DNA from: Populus alba
Taxonomy: Eukaryota; Streptophyta; Magnoliopsida; Malpighiales; Salicaceae
Direction: 5' to 3'
DNA length: 64,000 bases
NCBI RefSeq assembly: GCF_005239225.2
Contig: NC_133296.1
Coordinates: 7,192,001 to 7,256,000 of the forward strand
Shown: piece by piece, positions 36,191 to 48,255 of the stretch
Layout of the letters: every line of letters starts with the position of its first letter
Position numbering within the stretch: the stretch's first letter is position 1
Made by a program: the position numbers and the translations under genes
Notes under the pieces: model-generated
What the model saw: only the letters and a program-made list of their open reading frames with translations
Database searches by the model: none
What the model was told of the DNA's origin: nothing

Positions 36191-37218
36191 TTTTATATTT
36201 GTACCAATAAATGTTTTTGTTAATTGGTTATGGTGTCCTATAAATTAAACAAGGATTAGACCATGGAGAAAAAGCAAGGTCAACTATGCTAAGGCAGGTA
36301 TTGAGCTAGATGTGGTTATCAAATGCTTTGTGTGTTTGGTATTGTGGTAGTTGTTGTGGTTGTGGTTTGAAAAAAGTTGTTTTATAAAAAGTACTTGTAG
36401 TTGAAGTTGGTTTTAAAAAATAGGTGTTTGATTAAAACTGTGGTTGAAATTGAGGTTGAATAAAAGGTAGTTTAATATGTTTGGTTAAGAGTGCTTTTGA
36501 AATTGAGGTTATAAAATAATTTTAAAAATATATACTAATACTGATGGTTTTTAATTTAAATGTTATGGATTTAACTATTGCTATTACTTCATAAAATAAA
36601 TAATATTTTATATAAAATTAGATAAAATATTATCAGGAATAAAATTGATTTGATATTACAGTGCAAGTGAATTTAATTCACTCTACACTAGTTTTTCGAG
36701 AAAAAAAAATATTGTTTACATGACAATGCGAGTAAATTTAATTCATTCTAAACTAGTTTTTTTTTTTTTTAAAAAAAATATATATACAAAAAAAACACAC
36801 ACTAAAAAAAAAAAAAAAAACTAAAACTGTTCGCGTGAACAGTGCAAATAAATTGCACTGTTGGCGTGCACAGTGCAAGTGAATTGCACTGTGCACGTAA
36901 ATTAAATTTCGAAAAGTAGCCAGGAGCTGCTTCTCAAAATTCGCGTGTAGAACGCGAATTTACATGGGCCCCACCGAAATTAAATTGTGTTTTTGACATA
37001 ACCAAACGTATTGTTTGCTGTGGTTGCTTCAAACGCAGAAGCAACCACGCAAACAAGATTTTATATTTGTACCAATAAATGTTTTTGTTAATTGGTTATG
37101 AACACATATGTAATGGTGTCCTATAAATTAAACAAGGATTAGACCATAGAGAAAAAGCAAGGTCAACTATGCTAAAGCAGGTATTGAGCTAGATGTGGTT
37201 ATCAAATGCTTTGTGTGT
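36191..37218. repeat. MITE-like insert (36336-37058) between two 145-160-bp direct repeats
   Basis: 36191-36335 and 37059-37218 are near-identical direct repeats, from TTTTATATTTGTACCAATAA to AAATGCTTTGTGTGT. The second has an extra AACACATATGTA-like 15 bp. The 723-bp insert has GT-rich, imperfectly inverted ends: TTTGGTATTGTGGTAG on the left, and CTTGTTTGCGTGGTTGC as the reverse complement on the right. Inside are short inverted repeats built on CAGTGCAA/TTGCACTG (36838-36895). Confidence 0.8.
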
Positions 37219-37599
37219 ATCATGTGAAGGAAACATAATTTTTAGTGAGATTTTAGAGTTAAACATCCGTGGTCATTAAAGAGAGAGGGGGGGTATTCAC
37301 AAAGAAAAAAAATTATGAATTGTAATAGTGTTTCACAATGTTTTTTTTTTTGTCCTTTGGCTTTTATTATTTTGATGCCTTGATTTGTTTTTCAATTTAT
37401 TCCTTTAAATTTGAGTTTATTTAGGATTAGACTTGTTGGTTTGGTTTGACTACCTATATTAGAAAATCATGTGATGTTGAGAAAACATTTTGTCCCTCGG
37501 TTGATGCTCAGTTTGAAAAAAAATAAAATAAAATAAACTTTTATTGATCTAAAAGAATTGAAACTTGAGGGACCAAATTGAAATGAAACAAATGTGAGC
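37219..37599. other. Intergenic DNA, no gene seen
   Basis: AT-rich sequence with short homopolymers and nothing recognisable. Confidence 0.4.
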
Positions 37600-38224
37600 T
37601 GAAAAGATTCGAGTCACCAATACCCAATCACAGATCTACCTTGGAACCATTACCTAGGCATGAAATAGTAAAAATGATGGATGTCTCGGATATGTTGTTA
37701 ATAAGAGCAATTTGCTATGGCAAAGAATTATTGTTGGATTTTTCCTTGGTTGCAGGATGTCTTATCATGCCATGAAAATTTTAGCTCTTCAGATATGAAA
37801 GAGTTTAGGTTTTGAGGATGTCAAGATGATGACAAAGGTTTCAAGATATTTCATTTCAAAGCTGAGGATGATGTCTATTCGGTTATTGAAAAATGGTTAT
37901 GGATATTTGGAGGGAAGGTGAATGTGCTACAATAATGGAATCCCCACTTTGTATTTGATACGAATAAAATCAAGAGATTGTCACTATAGGTGAGACTACA
38001 TGGCATACCATTCCATTTGTGAACAATAAAGGGTTTGAGCAAGGTGTCAACCATGGTTGAGAGGCAGGGAAGGCTTGACTTTGCAAGGGTATATATTGAG
38101 ATTGATTCTTCTTTGTGTATTATTCATGATTTTAAGTTTACTTGCAGCTTATCAACTAAGCCTATCTCGGTTTATGTTGAATATGAACGAAAGGTAAGGT
38201 CTAATCAAGTTCCATTAGAACTTA
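37600..38224 (+). pseudogene. DUF4283-type domain fragment (LINE ORF1-like)
   Basis: The plus strand reads GFKIFHFKAEDDVYSVIEK, then a stop-broken VRLHGIPFHL, then GLSKVSTMVERQGRLDFARVYIEID and VYVEYE. This is the DUF4283 pattern found before zinc knuckles in plant non-LTR elements and related proteins. Several stops interrupt it between 37820 and 38010. It runs straight into the Ty3 gag at about 38225 without the zinc knuckle, so the boundary is a chimeric junction. Confidence 0.7.
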
Positions 38225-38575
38225 GAATGGCATGAAGAAGATTTTCCTGAATAAGTACTTCCCTGCCTCTCGAGTTGCCAATATAAGGAAAGAAATATAT
38301 GGGATTCAACAATCTCATGGGGAAACACTCTTTGAGTATTGAGAAAGATTTGAGCAATTGTGCATTCAATGTTCTCATCATCAAATACTTAATAAGATAT
38401 TCATTCAATACTTCTATGAAGGATTGATGCCTACTGACTGCAGTATCATTGATGTGGCAAATGAAGGGGCATTGATAGATAAAACACCAGAGGTTGCATG
38501 TCAATTGATCTCAGATATGGTAGTTAACTCAAAACAATTTGTAGCATATATTCGTTACAAAGCCATGCTTTAGAT
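38225..38575 (+). pseudogene. Athila-like gag fragment
   Basis: The reading KIFLNKYFPASRVANIRKEI, a stop at about 38340, then RFEQLCIQCSHHQ and QYFYEGLMPTDCSIID followed by GALIDKTPEVA matches the retrotransposon gag domain. There is a stop and a frame change between the two halves. The gag tail and proline-rich region continue in degenerate form to about 39180. Confidence 0.85.
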
Positions 38576-39436
38576 ATGTGTTTAACAATGCAAGAAGATT
38601 ACATTGAACAAGCTAATACAATTGATGGAGCATTCAATGGCCAACCCTAGTGTAAGCATGATCCCTTTTTCTAACATGTACAATTATGGATGGAGAGATC
38701 ACCTGAACTTACATGATTGGAACTTACCTCAACAAGGCAATCAAGGCCGCTAGTTCTACCCATATGGATTTCAGCCTTAGCAGAATTATCAAGTGAGACA
38801 ACCCCCTGCATTGACAAATTCCAATGTTATAGGGTCACTGAGTGATGATCTTCATGAAATAATGAAAACTTTAGCTGCTAACACAATAACATTACAAAAA
38901 AATGTCATGTCTTTTCAATAGGAAACAAGGTCAATTATTCAAAACTTAAATAAGCAAATAGGGCAAGTAAATTCAAGTGTTGAGAAATTAGAAGCATAAA
39001 TTAATGGAAAATTGTCTTCCCAAACATTAAATTAGAAAAAAAATATTAGTGTGATCACGCTGCAATGTGGTAAAGAACTTAAAGAGCAAAGGTTGAAACA
39101 AATTGAGATGGAGGAAGAGAAGGAGATAGAAACCAAACTAAGCATAAAGAAGAAATAATCTACTTCTCCACAAATTAAAACAACCACTAATACTCCAAAG
39201 GTAAGTTCGATTCGTGAATTCCAATTTCAGGAAAATCCCTTCCTTTCCTTTGAGTTCTTCTAGGTCCAAGAAAAAGGAAAAAGAAAAAAAAAATTTAGAG
39301 GTTTTAAAGAAAGTGGAACTCAACATTCCTTTGATTGATATTATCAAGCAAATCACCATATATGCCAAATTCTTGAAGGAGTCGTGTACTACTAAAAGAG
39401 ATTACAAGCTAAAAGGCTATGAAATGGTAAGTATAG

Positions 39437-39921
39437 GTGAAGTTATATCAATTGTTGTCAAAAGCATTTGCTTTAAAGCAAAAAGACTCAGGTGTGTTTA
39501 TTATCCTATATATTATTGGTAATGCTAGGTTTAAAAGGGCTTTATGTGATTTGGGTACATCCATTATTGTTATGGCTAAACATGTTTATGATTATCTTAG
39601 TCTTGAGCCTTTAATTAAGACTAGTAGTGTAATACAACTTGCGGATCATAGTTTTTTTTATCTACGTGGTGTGATGAAGATGTCCTAGTCAATATTGATT
39701 GTTTGGTTATTCTATGTGACTTTTATATTCTTGATATGGTATATAATTCCTCAAACACCAATACTCATATTTTGTTTATAAGACCATTCTTGAAAATTGC
39801 CAACATTAAAATTTATTGTGGTAAGGATACTTTGTCTATGGAAATAGAAAATGAAGTAATTCAATTTAACTTTTATGATGCAATGAAATATCCTTACAAT
39901 AATGTTTATTCTATCACATGA
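39437..39921 (+). pseudogene. Athila-like aspartic protease fragment
   Basis: KALCDLGAS-type text is seen as FKRALCDLGTSIIVMAKHVYD (in part), where the protease catalytic Asp is kept (CDLGTS). IQLADHS follows, then in another frame VILCDFYILDM, ILFIRPFLKIANIKI and FNFYDAMKYPYN. A frame break lies near 39688. This is the pepsin-like protease of Ty3 elements. Confidence 0.85.
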
Positions 39922-40429
39922 TCTAACCAAATTGATGAATATGTACAGCAAGTAATTGAATTTAACTTTGTTATAGCGTTGATTTTACCGAGATAAAGGA
40001 GATGAAGAAGAACACATATGTTCCCCAAAACATGCAGGAATCCGCTTTAGCTTTAGCTTTGCAAACCTCCCTCTCTGGTGATGTTTTTTTATTGATTTAG
40101 TACTTTCACATAAAAAACTTTTGTCATCTATTTTACTATCACCCAAGTTAGAATTGAAACCTTTTCCCTATAATTTAAAGTATGTATTCATTAGCGATAA
40201 CAATAAACCCCTTGTTATCATAGCAAAAGGTTTGACAAGTGTGCAAGAGAAAAGCTTGTGAAATTGTTGTGCGATCACAAAACAGTCATTGATTAGACTT
40301 TAGCTTACATCAAGGGCATTTGTCCCTTAATGTATATGTATCACATACTATTGAAGGACAATGCAAAACCAACAAAGGTTGCAAAGGAGGTTGAATCCAC
40401 CAATGATGGAGGTAGTGAAAGCTGAAAGT

Positions 40430-42740
40430 TTAAAATTATAGGATGCAAGAGTCATTTACCTCATAACGGACAGTAAGTGGGTAGATCCAATCCATGCAGT
40501 GCCCAAAAAGACTAGAATCATGTTGGTAAAGAACAAAGATGATGAACTCATTCCTACTTGCATCTCAAGTGATCAGAGAATGTGTTGATTATAAAAAGCT
40601 TAATCTTTCTACACACAAAGATCACTTCTCATTACCATTCATGGACCAAATGCTTGAATGCTTAGTAGGTAAGTCTTTTATTACTTTCTTGATGGATATA
40701 GTGGATATAATCAAATTTTTATTAATCTTGAAGATCAAGAAAAGACTACCTTTACATGCTTATTTGGTACATATGTATATAAAAAAATACCACTCGGTCT
40801 ATGTAATGCACCTATAACTTTTCAAAGATGCATGATGATTTTTTTTTTACTATGTTGGAAGAATAATTTAGGCTTTCATGGATTATTTAATGGTGTATGG
40901 TGATTCTTTTTATAAGTGTTTAGAAAATTTATCTTTAGTCTTGAAAAGATGTATTAAAATTAACTTTGTCCTGAACTATGAAAAGTGTTATTTTATGGTA
41001 AAACAAGGAATAGTTCTTGGGCATGTTGTGTATTCGCATGGTTTAGAGGTTGATAGAGCTAAAATAAATGTTATTTCATAATTATCTTCCCCCTCATACG
41101 TGAGGGAGGTTTGTTTTTTTCTTGGCCATGCATGTTTCTATCGACGCTTTATCAAAGATTTCTCAAAGATTACAACACCCTTATACAAATTGCTAGCCAA
41201 AGAAGTGGATTTTGTGTTTGATCAAGAGTGTAAAGATGCCCATAATGAGCTTAGGAGGGGTGTCACATATGCCCCATCATACAACCACTAAATTAGGATA
41301 AACCTTTTAAGATAATGTGCATTGCGAGTGATTACATAGTAGGGGTTGTACTTGGGCAAATAATAGGAAAGAATTTGCATGTTGCGCATACTTTCCGCAT
41401 GTTGGAAGAAGCGCAATGCAATTACCATACAACTAAAAAAAACTTTTTGCAGTGGTATTTGCTCTAGAAAAATTCAAGTCCTATTTACTGGGTATAAAAG
41501 TTGTTTTTTCTAACCATGCAGCTTTGAGGTATATTTTGAAGAAAAGGGATCCAAACCAAGAATGATTGTTTGGATCTTGCTTTTACAAGAATTTGATCTT
41601 AAAATCAAAGATAAAAAAGGTGTCGAGAATTATGTAGATGATCACTTGAGTCGGCTGCAAACCAAGGATATACAAACCAAAAAGTTAAAAGAGACATTCT
41701 CGGACGAGCAATTATATGTGTTACATTTCTTTACAAGACCATGATATGTAGGTTTGGTGAACTATTTAGTCACCAAAGAATTCTCTTCAAGTTTATCTAA
41801 ATCCCAAAAAGATAAGTTACGAGCTGATGCTAAATACTATTTTTAGGACACTCCTTATCTATAGAAATTTTGTGCACATCAAGTAGTTAGAAGATGTGTA
41901 TTATAGGATAAATTCCATTCCATTATCACTTTTTATCATTCTCATTCTTGTGGTGGGCATTTTGGAGCAAAAAGAATAGCCCACAAGGTACTTGAAAATA
42001 GTCTTAATTGACCTTTTATTTTAAAGATGCATATAACTTTTACAAATCATGTGAAAAATGCCAAAGAACTAGCCATATCAATCATAAGAATCAAATGCCT
42101 TTAACTAATATTCTTATAAGTGAAATATTTCATGTTTAAGGTATTGATTTTATAGGTCCATTTCCTTCATCTTTTGTTAATCTTTATATCTTTGTTATTG
42201 TTGATTATGTGTCCAAATGGATTGAGGGGAAAGCCACATGAACTAATGATGCTAAAGTTGTTTTAGATTTTGTCAAAACTCATATATTTGATAGGTTTGG
42301 AATCCTAAAGCTATCGTTACTGATTGTGGCACTCATTTTTGTAATCGTTCAATGGAAGCATTACTACGCAAGTACCATGTGACTCATCGGACTTTCACAA
42401 CCTACCATTATCAAACGAATGGCCAAGTTGAAATTTCAAATTGAGAATTCAAGTCCATTTCGAAGAAAATAGTGTAACCTAACGCGAGATTGAATTCTAT
42501 AACTTGGTGATGCACTTTGCGCTTATCGGATTACTTATAAATCACCTATAGAAATGTCAACTTATAGGATGATTTACGAGAAAGCATGTCATCTACCAAT
42601 AAAGCTTGAACACAAAACTTTTTGGGTCATTAAGCAATGCAATTTTAATTATGATATTACTAAGATTATAAGGAAGTTGCAATTGCAAGAGTTGAAAGAG
42701 ATACATAATGATGCCTACGAGAATACAAGGATTTAGAAAG
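40430..42740 (+). pseudogene. Athila-like RT, RNase H and integrase remnant
   Basis: RT spans about 40430-41300: VPKKTRIMLVKNKDDELIPT, then KDHFSLPFMDQMLECL (40617 on), a TFTCLFGTYVYKKIPLGLCNAP block, and CYFMVKQGIVLGHVV. The catalytic [YF]-x-DD site reads FMDYLMVYG (40875 on), so the second Asp is Tyr and activity is lost. RNase H covers about 41290-41740 and ends in VDDHLSRL. Integrase covers about 41880-42740, with CGGHFGAKRIAHKVLE-like zinc-binding text, FIGPFPSS-like text and THFCN. At least ten frameshifts or stops are present. Confidence 0.88.
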
Positions 42741-44312
42741 AAAAGACTAAAAGTCTTCATAACCGAGTGATTATAAAAAAGGAGTTTCATGTTGAAGACA
42801 AAGTCCTTTATCATTCATGTTTGAAAATTTTTTCCTGCAAAGTTACGCTTTCGTTGGATTATACCCTTTATTGTTTCTAATGGTTTTTCCTTATGGTGTA
42901 GTTAAGATTAAAAGTTTAGAAACAAACAAAGTGCTCAAAGTCAATGGACATTGATTGAAAACTTTCTATGAAATTGAAAACTTTTCATTGAGTTAGTTGA
43001 ACCAATCTATGAGGCATGAGCATGAGATGTGTCAAGCCAATGATATAGAACAAAAGTGTTTACTTGGAGGCAACCTTACAAAATAAATTCAGATTTTCGT
43101 TATTTTCCCCTTATCTTTTATTTTCATATTTTTCTTTATGTTTATCATTCTTTTATATTCCTTTTCTTTTATTTCAACATTAAGGACAATGTTGCATTTA
43201 AAGTGTAGGGGTATTTGGAGACTTTTTGTTTTCTTTATTGTTTTTATATATATAAAAAAAACATTTATGTTTTTTCACCTTAAGTATTAAGTTTTATCTA
43301 TTGTACTACCATTAATTTATAAGAATGTGAATATTATATATGAGAATTAATTGAGATGGATCAAAATATAAATTGAATGAATAAGTGTCCATGCAAGTTT
43401 TAAGGTTTAATTAGTTTATGGATTGACTTTGAAAATATACCATGTTGACTTAATAGTGTTGTATCAATGTAAGTTTTCAGCTTTCAACATTGTATTCTTT
43501 GATTGTGCATTCTCTAATTTATATATATCTTTAGAACTTGCTTCATATTTTGTTGAGATTATATTCACATTACATGTATACATGAAGATGATAAAGCCAC
43601 TAGAAATTTTATCCACTTGAGCCAAAAAGTCAACCCAAAGTATATTAACTTTTCTTACCCATGCTGTGAGCCTTTTTGAGCTTGTTGATATCTCATGAGA
43701 TTATGTTGAAAATTTTTGACACTTGAATGTTTTACCCATTGTGTGAAAGCTTTAATGGCTTGAAATCTTAAACTTTTTATATGTTTTCATTTTTTTTAGA
43801 ATGCTCTACTTCCTTTGGTTTTAACCTTTTCTTTTCCTTTTTTTTACCTCACTTTAACCTTAGGCTCATTGCAACTGAAAATTAAGATCTTTTAATTCAT
43901 ATATACCTTGTAACATTCTAGTAATGGAGACAAGATTGAAGAGCAAGCTTTTAGTAGAACATATTCATTGATTAAATTAGGGAGATTTAAATACATAAAC
44001 CCTTAACACGTGAGTGTTGGAGTGTATCTCAATGAGAAGACCTATCATTTTGACATGGCATAGATTTCATTTAAATCCCAACAATTAATTCAGTTTTGAA
44101 ATTCACATGTAAATAAATTCCTAAAAATTTATGTTTTTGATCCTTCTTGATCGTATTCTTGTTTATAATGCATGTACTCTTGGATATTGATGGGAGATTA
44201 AGAGATTATTCATAGTTATTTTATTTATTTATTTATTTACTCTTTGGACCTCTTGAAATTTGATTTTATTTCTCTTTTCTTGAGGACGAGCAAGAGCTAA
44301 ATGTAGGGGAAT
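42741..44312 (+). other. 3' non-coding region and polypurine tract of the Athila-like element
   Basis: No ORF is supported. ACATTAAGGACAATGTTGCATT at 43182 is the conserved post-integrase motif. GAGGACGAGCAAGAGCTAAATGTAGGGGAAT (44282-44312, quoted in part as GCAAGAGCTAAATGTAGGGG) is the purine-rich priming tract just before the LTR. Confidence 0.7.
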
Positions 44313-45836
44313 TGATGCAACCATATTATTCGATAGTTTTACCTATATTTACCTAGTGTTTTGTTCATGTTTTATATATAAAATACCTTGATAATCTTAG
44401 GTTTATGTTTTGAAGGTACCTTTGGATGTGATATTCGAAAAGGAGTAAGTTTAAGATAAAATTCAGACCATGTTCTAACCTATGTCATTGACAAATTTGA
44501 CATTTGGTTGATGTTTTATATAGAACTTGAGTTGTAGAGATCGAAATGAAATAATTCTAATTGCAATAGAAAGCTAACATCAATATATTTCTATAAATAT
44601 ATGAAAAGAAAAATAAAAATAAAGAGGATGAAAATCAAAGCCTTCAAAGACAAGTCTTGTATTTTGCCAATTTTGACCTTCTTCCGTTTCAACTCAAATA
44701 TCTTCAATTAGAGAAGTCCATTTGATGCAAACTCAATTGTTTTGGATTCCTAACTCAAAGACCTATGATCCTACCATGTTTTAGTAGAAAATGAGCTCAT
44801 ATGACTTTTGTATGACAACCTATAAATTTTGCCAACAGATAAGTTTTAAGAAGAAACAAATCAAACTTACTTAAATGTAGATCGTTTACTTTGGAAAGAA
44901 CTTTTTTTATATTTTTTTGGTAGAATAAAAATGTATTAGAGGGATGTGGGGATTATGGTTTCCTATCAAATAAAAATAGGAAGAGAAATAAAAAAAAGGG
45001 GCGCCCAGAAAGAAGAAGAAAACTTCACCCTTTTCTTTCATACCCGAAATTATGTTCTCATATGTTCTATTCATTAGTTTTTCACTAGACATACAAGGGT
45101 AAGTTAATTTTCTTGGTTAAAAGGATACAAAAACCTTTAGATTTCAAAAGTTGTGAGATCTATTATATCTTTTATTTTCAGTTTATATAATGAGTATGGA
45201 TATTTTTCTATGTTTATTTCTTATGATTGTTTAGTTTGATTGTCAGAGTGGAATCTAAATTATTATTCTAAACCAATCTACTGCTAATTTGCTATTAAAA
45301 CCAGAGTTTGTGATATTTGAACTTTTGAAGCAACTAAGTTTAATAATTATGGTGGATCTATGTTGTTAATCTTAGGGAAAACATTCAATTAAATCAAACA
45401 TAGACTGCAGACAGTTATGTTGTCTATATTTATCAACCTATCTAGTTTTTAAGGCTGTCATTGAATTAAATTACTAGTGTAAACATTGTCGTTGTTTAAT
45501 GGTTAGAGTTAGTTACCCTGCGAATCGGTTAACTGACTAATTTTAAGGAAAGATAGATATTTAGAATATAAATTGACGTATCATTTCAGTTATTAATTTT
45601 GATTTTCGTAGGTGGAAGTTTTCTTGAGACCAAGGTTTTTCTCTTGATAAGTTTCAGATTTATTTAATTTAGCTTGATTGTTTTCTTCTGTTTTGCATAG
45701 TCTAGATTTAAAACCCCCCAACTTTGAATCATCTAGCATAAAGACCTAAACTAGATCTTCCTTGTGGAATCAACCCCTTGCTTGCTCTATACTATCTTGC
45801 TTGTTTAAGTTAGGATAATTAATTTATATAGCCACA
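44313..45836 (+). repeat. 3' LTR of the Athila-like element
   Basis: The LTR begins TGATGCAACCATATTATTCG after the polypurine tract and ends at or near GCCACA (45836); the last few bases are uncertain. It is colinear with the minus-strand LTR at 3133-6827. It includes the AAACCCCCC stretch (45710) and CTAGCATAAAGACC, which also occur there. Confidence 0.85.
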
Positions 45837-45839
45837 ACT

Positions 45840-47880
45840 TTGCAAGAATAGCCATATCCCTCCATCTTTGAGCATGCTCTATCATATATTTTTTTATTCC
45901 CTTTCCCTAAATAAGATATATTGGTTCTGTTAAAAGCATTATCCATATTGTACTTATATTGCTAAAAGAAAGCATCCACTAGATCTTTCCAACTTTGAAT
46001 CTTCATGTTATCTAGTATAATATATCAACTCAGTGTTACCCCACTTAAACTATCCTAAAAGAAGTGTATAAGTAGTTTTTCATTACTCACTACTTCTACC
46101 ATTTGTTACAATAAAATTTGAGGTGGGTGAGAGGACACTGAGCATTGGTGTATTTCATGAACTTAGGAACACAAAATGTTTTTGGTAAAACCATGTTCAT
46201 GACTAGACATATTTTCATGACTTGCACGAGATCATACAAATATACCCCTTTGATAACCCTTATTTTGGCTTCAAATACTATCATCTTATCTTGATCACTA
46301 TCATTAGATAATTTTGTCTTTTGAGATTCATTATGAATGCATCTATAGCTACAAGGGTTAATGCTGGTATTGTTGTTTGCATAAATACTGCATTATACTA
46401 GGGTTGCTGATCCTATTCGCCTATTCTTTCCTCTAGCTAAATTGTTGCTTAAGTTTAAGTAAAAGTGATGGGTTGATTAGATGGGCCTTCACTAGAGGTA
46501 TTTTTGAGTGTTTACTCGAGCAAACTTGTGATATGAGCCATGTTAACATTCAGAGAATCTAACTCTTTTTGGAAATAGGCATTCCATTGAGCACATTCTA
46601 CGTCTTTCATATTTCTTTATCAAAGTCGAGTGTTGTAAACTCGAGGGCTTTGAGCTTTTCGAGGACCTATATTTCAAAATGGAATGTACTCATAACATTT
46701 AAACTCTGAGATATGAATGTTTGCATGCTTATAAATGTAAGTGTATGTACACGTGCATTAGATATGGATTACCTTATTTAAAGGGCTAATCTATGACTTC
46801 CTTGTTGAGCATGGGTGGAATTCATAGTCTAATAGATTTGAAGAGATCTTTCTTGAGTCTTGGAATTGGTTGAATTCCATACACATTAGAAAATACAATA
46901 AAATAGTGAGTCTAAATCCTTTTGTCATTTATCAAGAGCAAGTAGTTCATATAAAGAGCTTACATTATAGAATAAGAATCAAATATATCTTTACTCACTC
47001 TCAAATGTCACCTCTTTATTGGCTATATTTATGATAAAAGTTGAAACCTCACTCATCAAATACTCTTTATACTTGCCAACATTGTTGCAGATCATGGAGG
47101 CATTTACTTGCAACTCAATTGTCTTTTAAGCTACCATATCAATCAACATGTTCATCTACTCATTTTTGTAGTGGAACAAAGTATTGTCTTGAAGTAGCGA
47201 ACTGTTTTACATCCAGTGACTCATTATTCTTATCCAAAATCTCAATTGTCTTTTCCAAATGTTAAATCTGGTTCCTATCCCTCCGAAGTTCTTCACATTC
47301 AATATTGATCTTAACTATCTTCATGTTCATTTGTACGTCGATGTGACCAATGTGATCTTTCCACTCCTTGAATTTCTGTCTTAACTTCTTAAGACTTTAG
47401 GTTAATGCTCTTTTAGCTTATACTAGATTATAAAGACTCGATTTCTCAATAAATTTTCTATATTTTTATACTCCCTTATGTCTGACTCAGTTTCCCTTTT
47501 TGCTTCTCTTTCATCATTAGTTTGGGCCTTGTATTAAGCTCTTAAACTTATTTCTTTCTTAGTACTGAGATTATTCAATTTGTTCTTCTCTTTTTCAATA
47601 TCCAACCTCATTATGTTATGATCCCTTTTTTTTTTTCAAGAAAGCTATCAATATTTTTTCAGCATATTTGCTATCCTCAAAACCTTTTTTTTTTACAGTT
47701 ACAACTTTCTTTAAAAAAAAAAAAAACACATGCTTGTTTACTAGATCATCATACTTGGCCATTCTTTCCTTCAATTATTCTTGCATCCCATGCATAGTTT
47801 CCTCTAACTTCATGGCCATCTCTTGATCGGTCTTTTCTCATTCTAAGTTTTGCATTAATGTGGTTGTTGCGAGGTGACAT
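45840..47880 (-). pseudogene. Tat/Ogre-type gag with coiled-coil upstream region, decayed
   Basis: Read on the minus strand from 47880, a helix-rich region gives EMAMKLEETMHGMQE and LKERMAKYDDLVNKH, interrupted by stops. At about 46600 comes MKDVECAQWNAYFQKELDS. The gag core follows: DLVQVMKICLVMNMVLPKTF, VPKFMKYTNAQCPLTHLKFY (46284-46096), NEKLLIHFF, DSLSGVTLS and SWKDLVDAFF with QYKYNMDNA. It stops at about 45840 in the KxYDRACSKMEGYG region, where the Athila LTR abuts. This gag (KYxxxxCPxxHLxxYC) is typical of Tat/Ogre elements. Five or more stops make it non-coding. Confidence 0.8.
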
Positions 47881-48255
47881 CGGGTGATAACGAGCTATTA
47901 TGCCTCCTAAAAGGTATTGTTGTTAGGAAAAAAAATGAGTTTTGGATTTAATCATAAAGTTATAATGAAGGTTACTAGGAACCTATGGTCTGCGAAAGTT
48001 TGGGTAAGGGACTGTTTGTGTAAAGAGAAGACACATCACCTCCAGTGCACCTATCTAAGGTAAGTTGCATTGTTGTTTGATTGTTTTTTTAGATCGAATT
48101 TCTATTTGTTGGTTTTTTTCTAAGATCTAAGGCAAATCTCCCTTAGTGATAGATTCTCTATCTTATCGGATTTAATCCTAACCATTCTAATGTCTAAATT
48201 TTAGCATCACATTTATTTTACACTTTGTATTTGTGGCACCTGACATCATGACGAC

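Larger units (their letters stand above)
38225..45836 (+). mobile_element. Athila-like Ty3 (Gypsy) retrotransposon, 5' end missing
   Basis: Gag, protease, RT, RNase H and integrase remnants follow in Ty3 order, then about 1.5 kb of non-coding 3' DNA, a polypurine tract and a 3' LTR. There is no 5' LTR, PBS or gag N-terminus: the sequence upstream of 38225 is an unrelated DUF4283 fragment. The RT block with NKDDELIPT and KDHFSLPFMDQMLECL recalls the Athila lineage. The motif ACATTAAGGACAATGTTGC (43182 on), just after integrase, is shared with the second Athila-like element (61384 on). The right end lies against Tat-type gag sequence. Confidence 0.85.
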
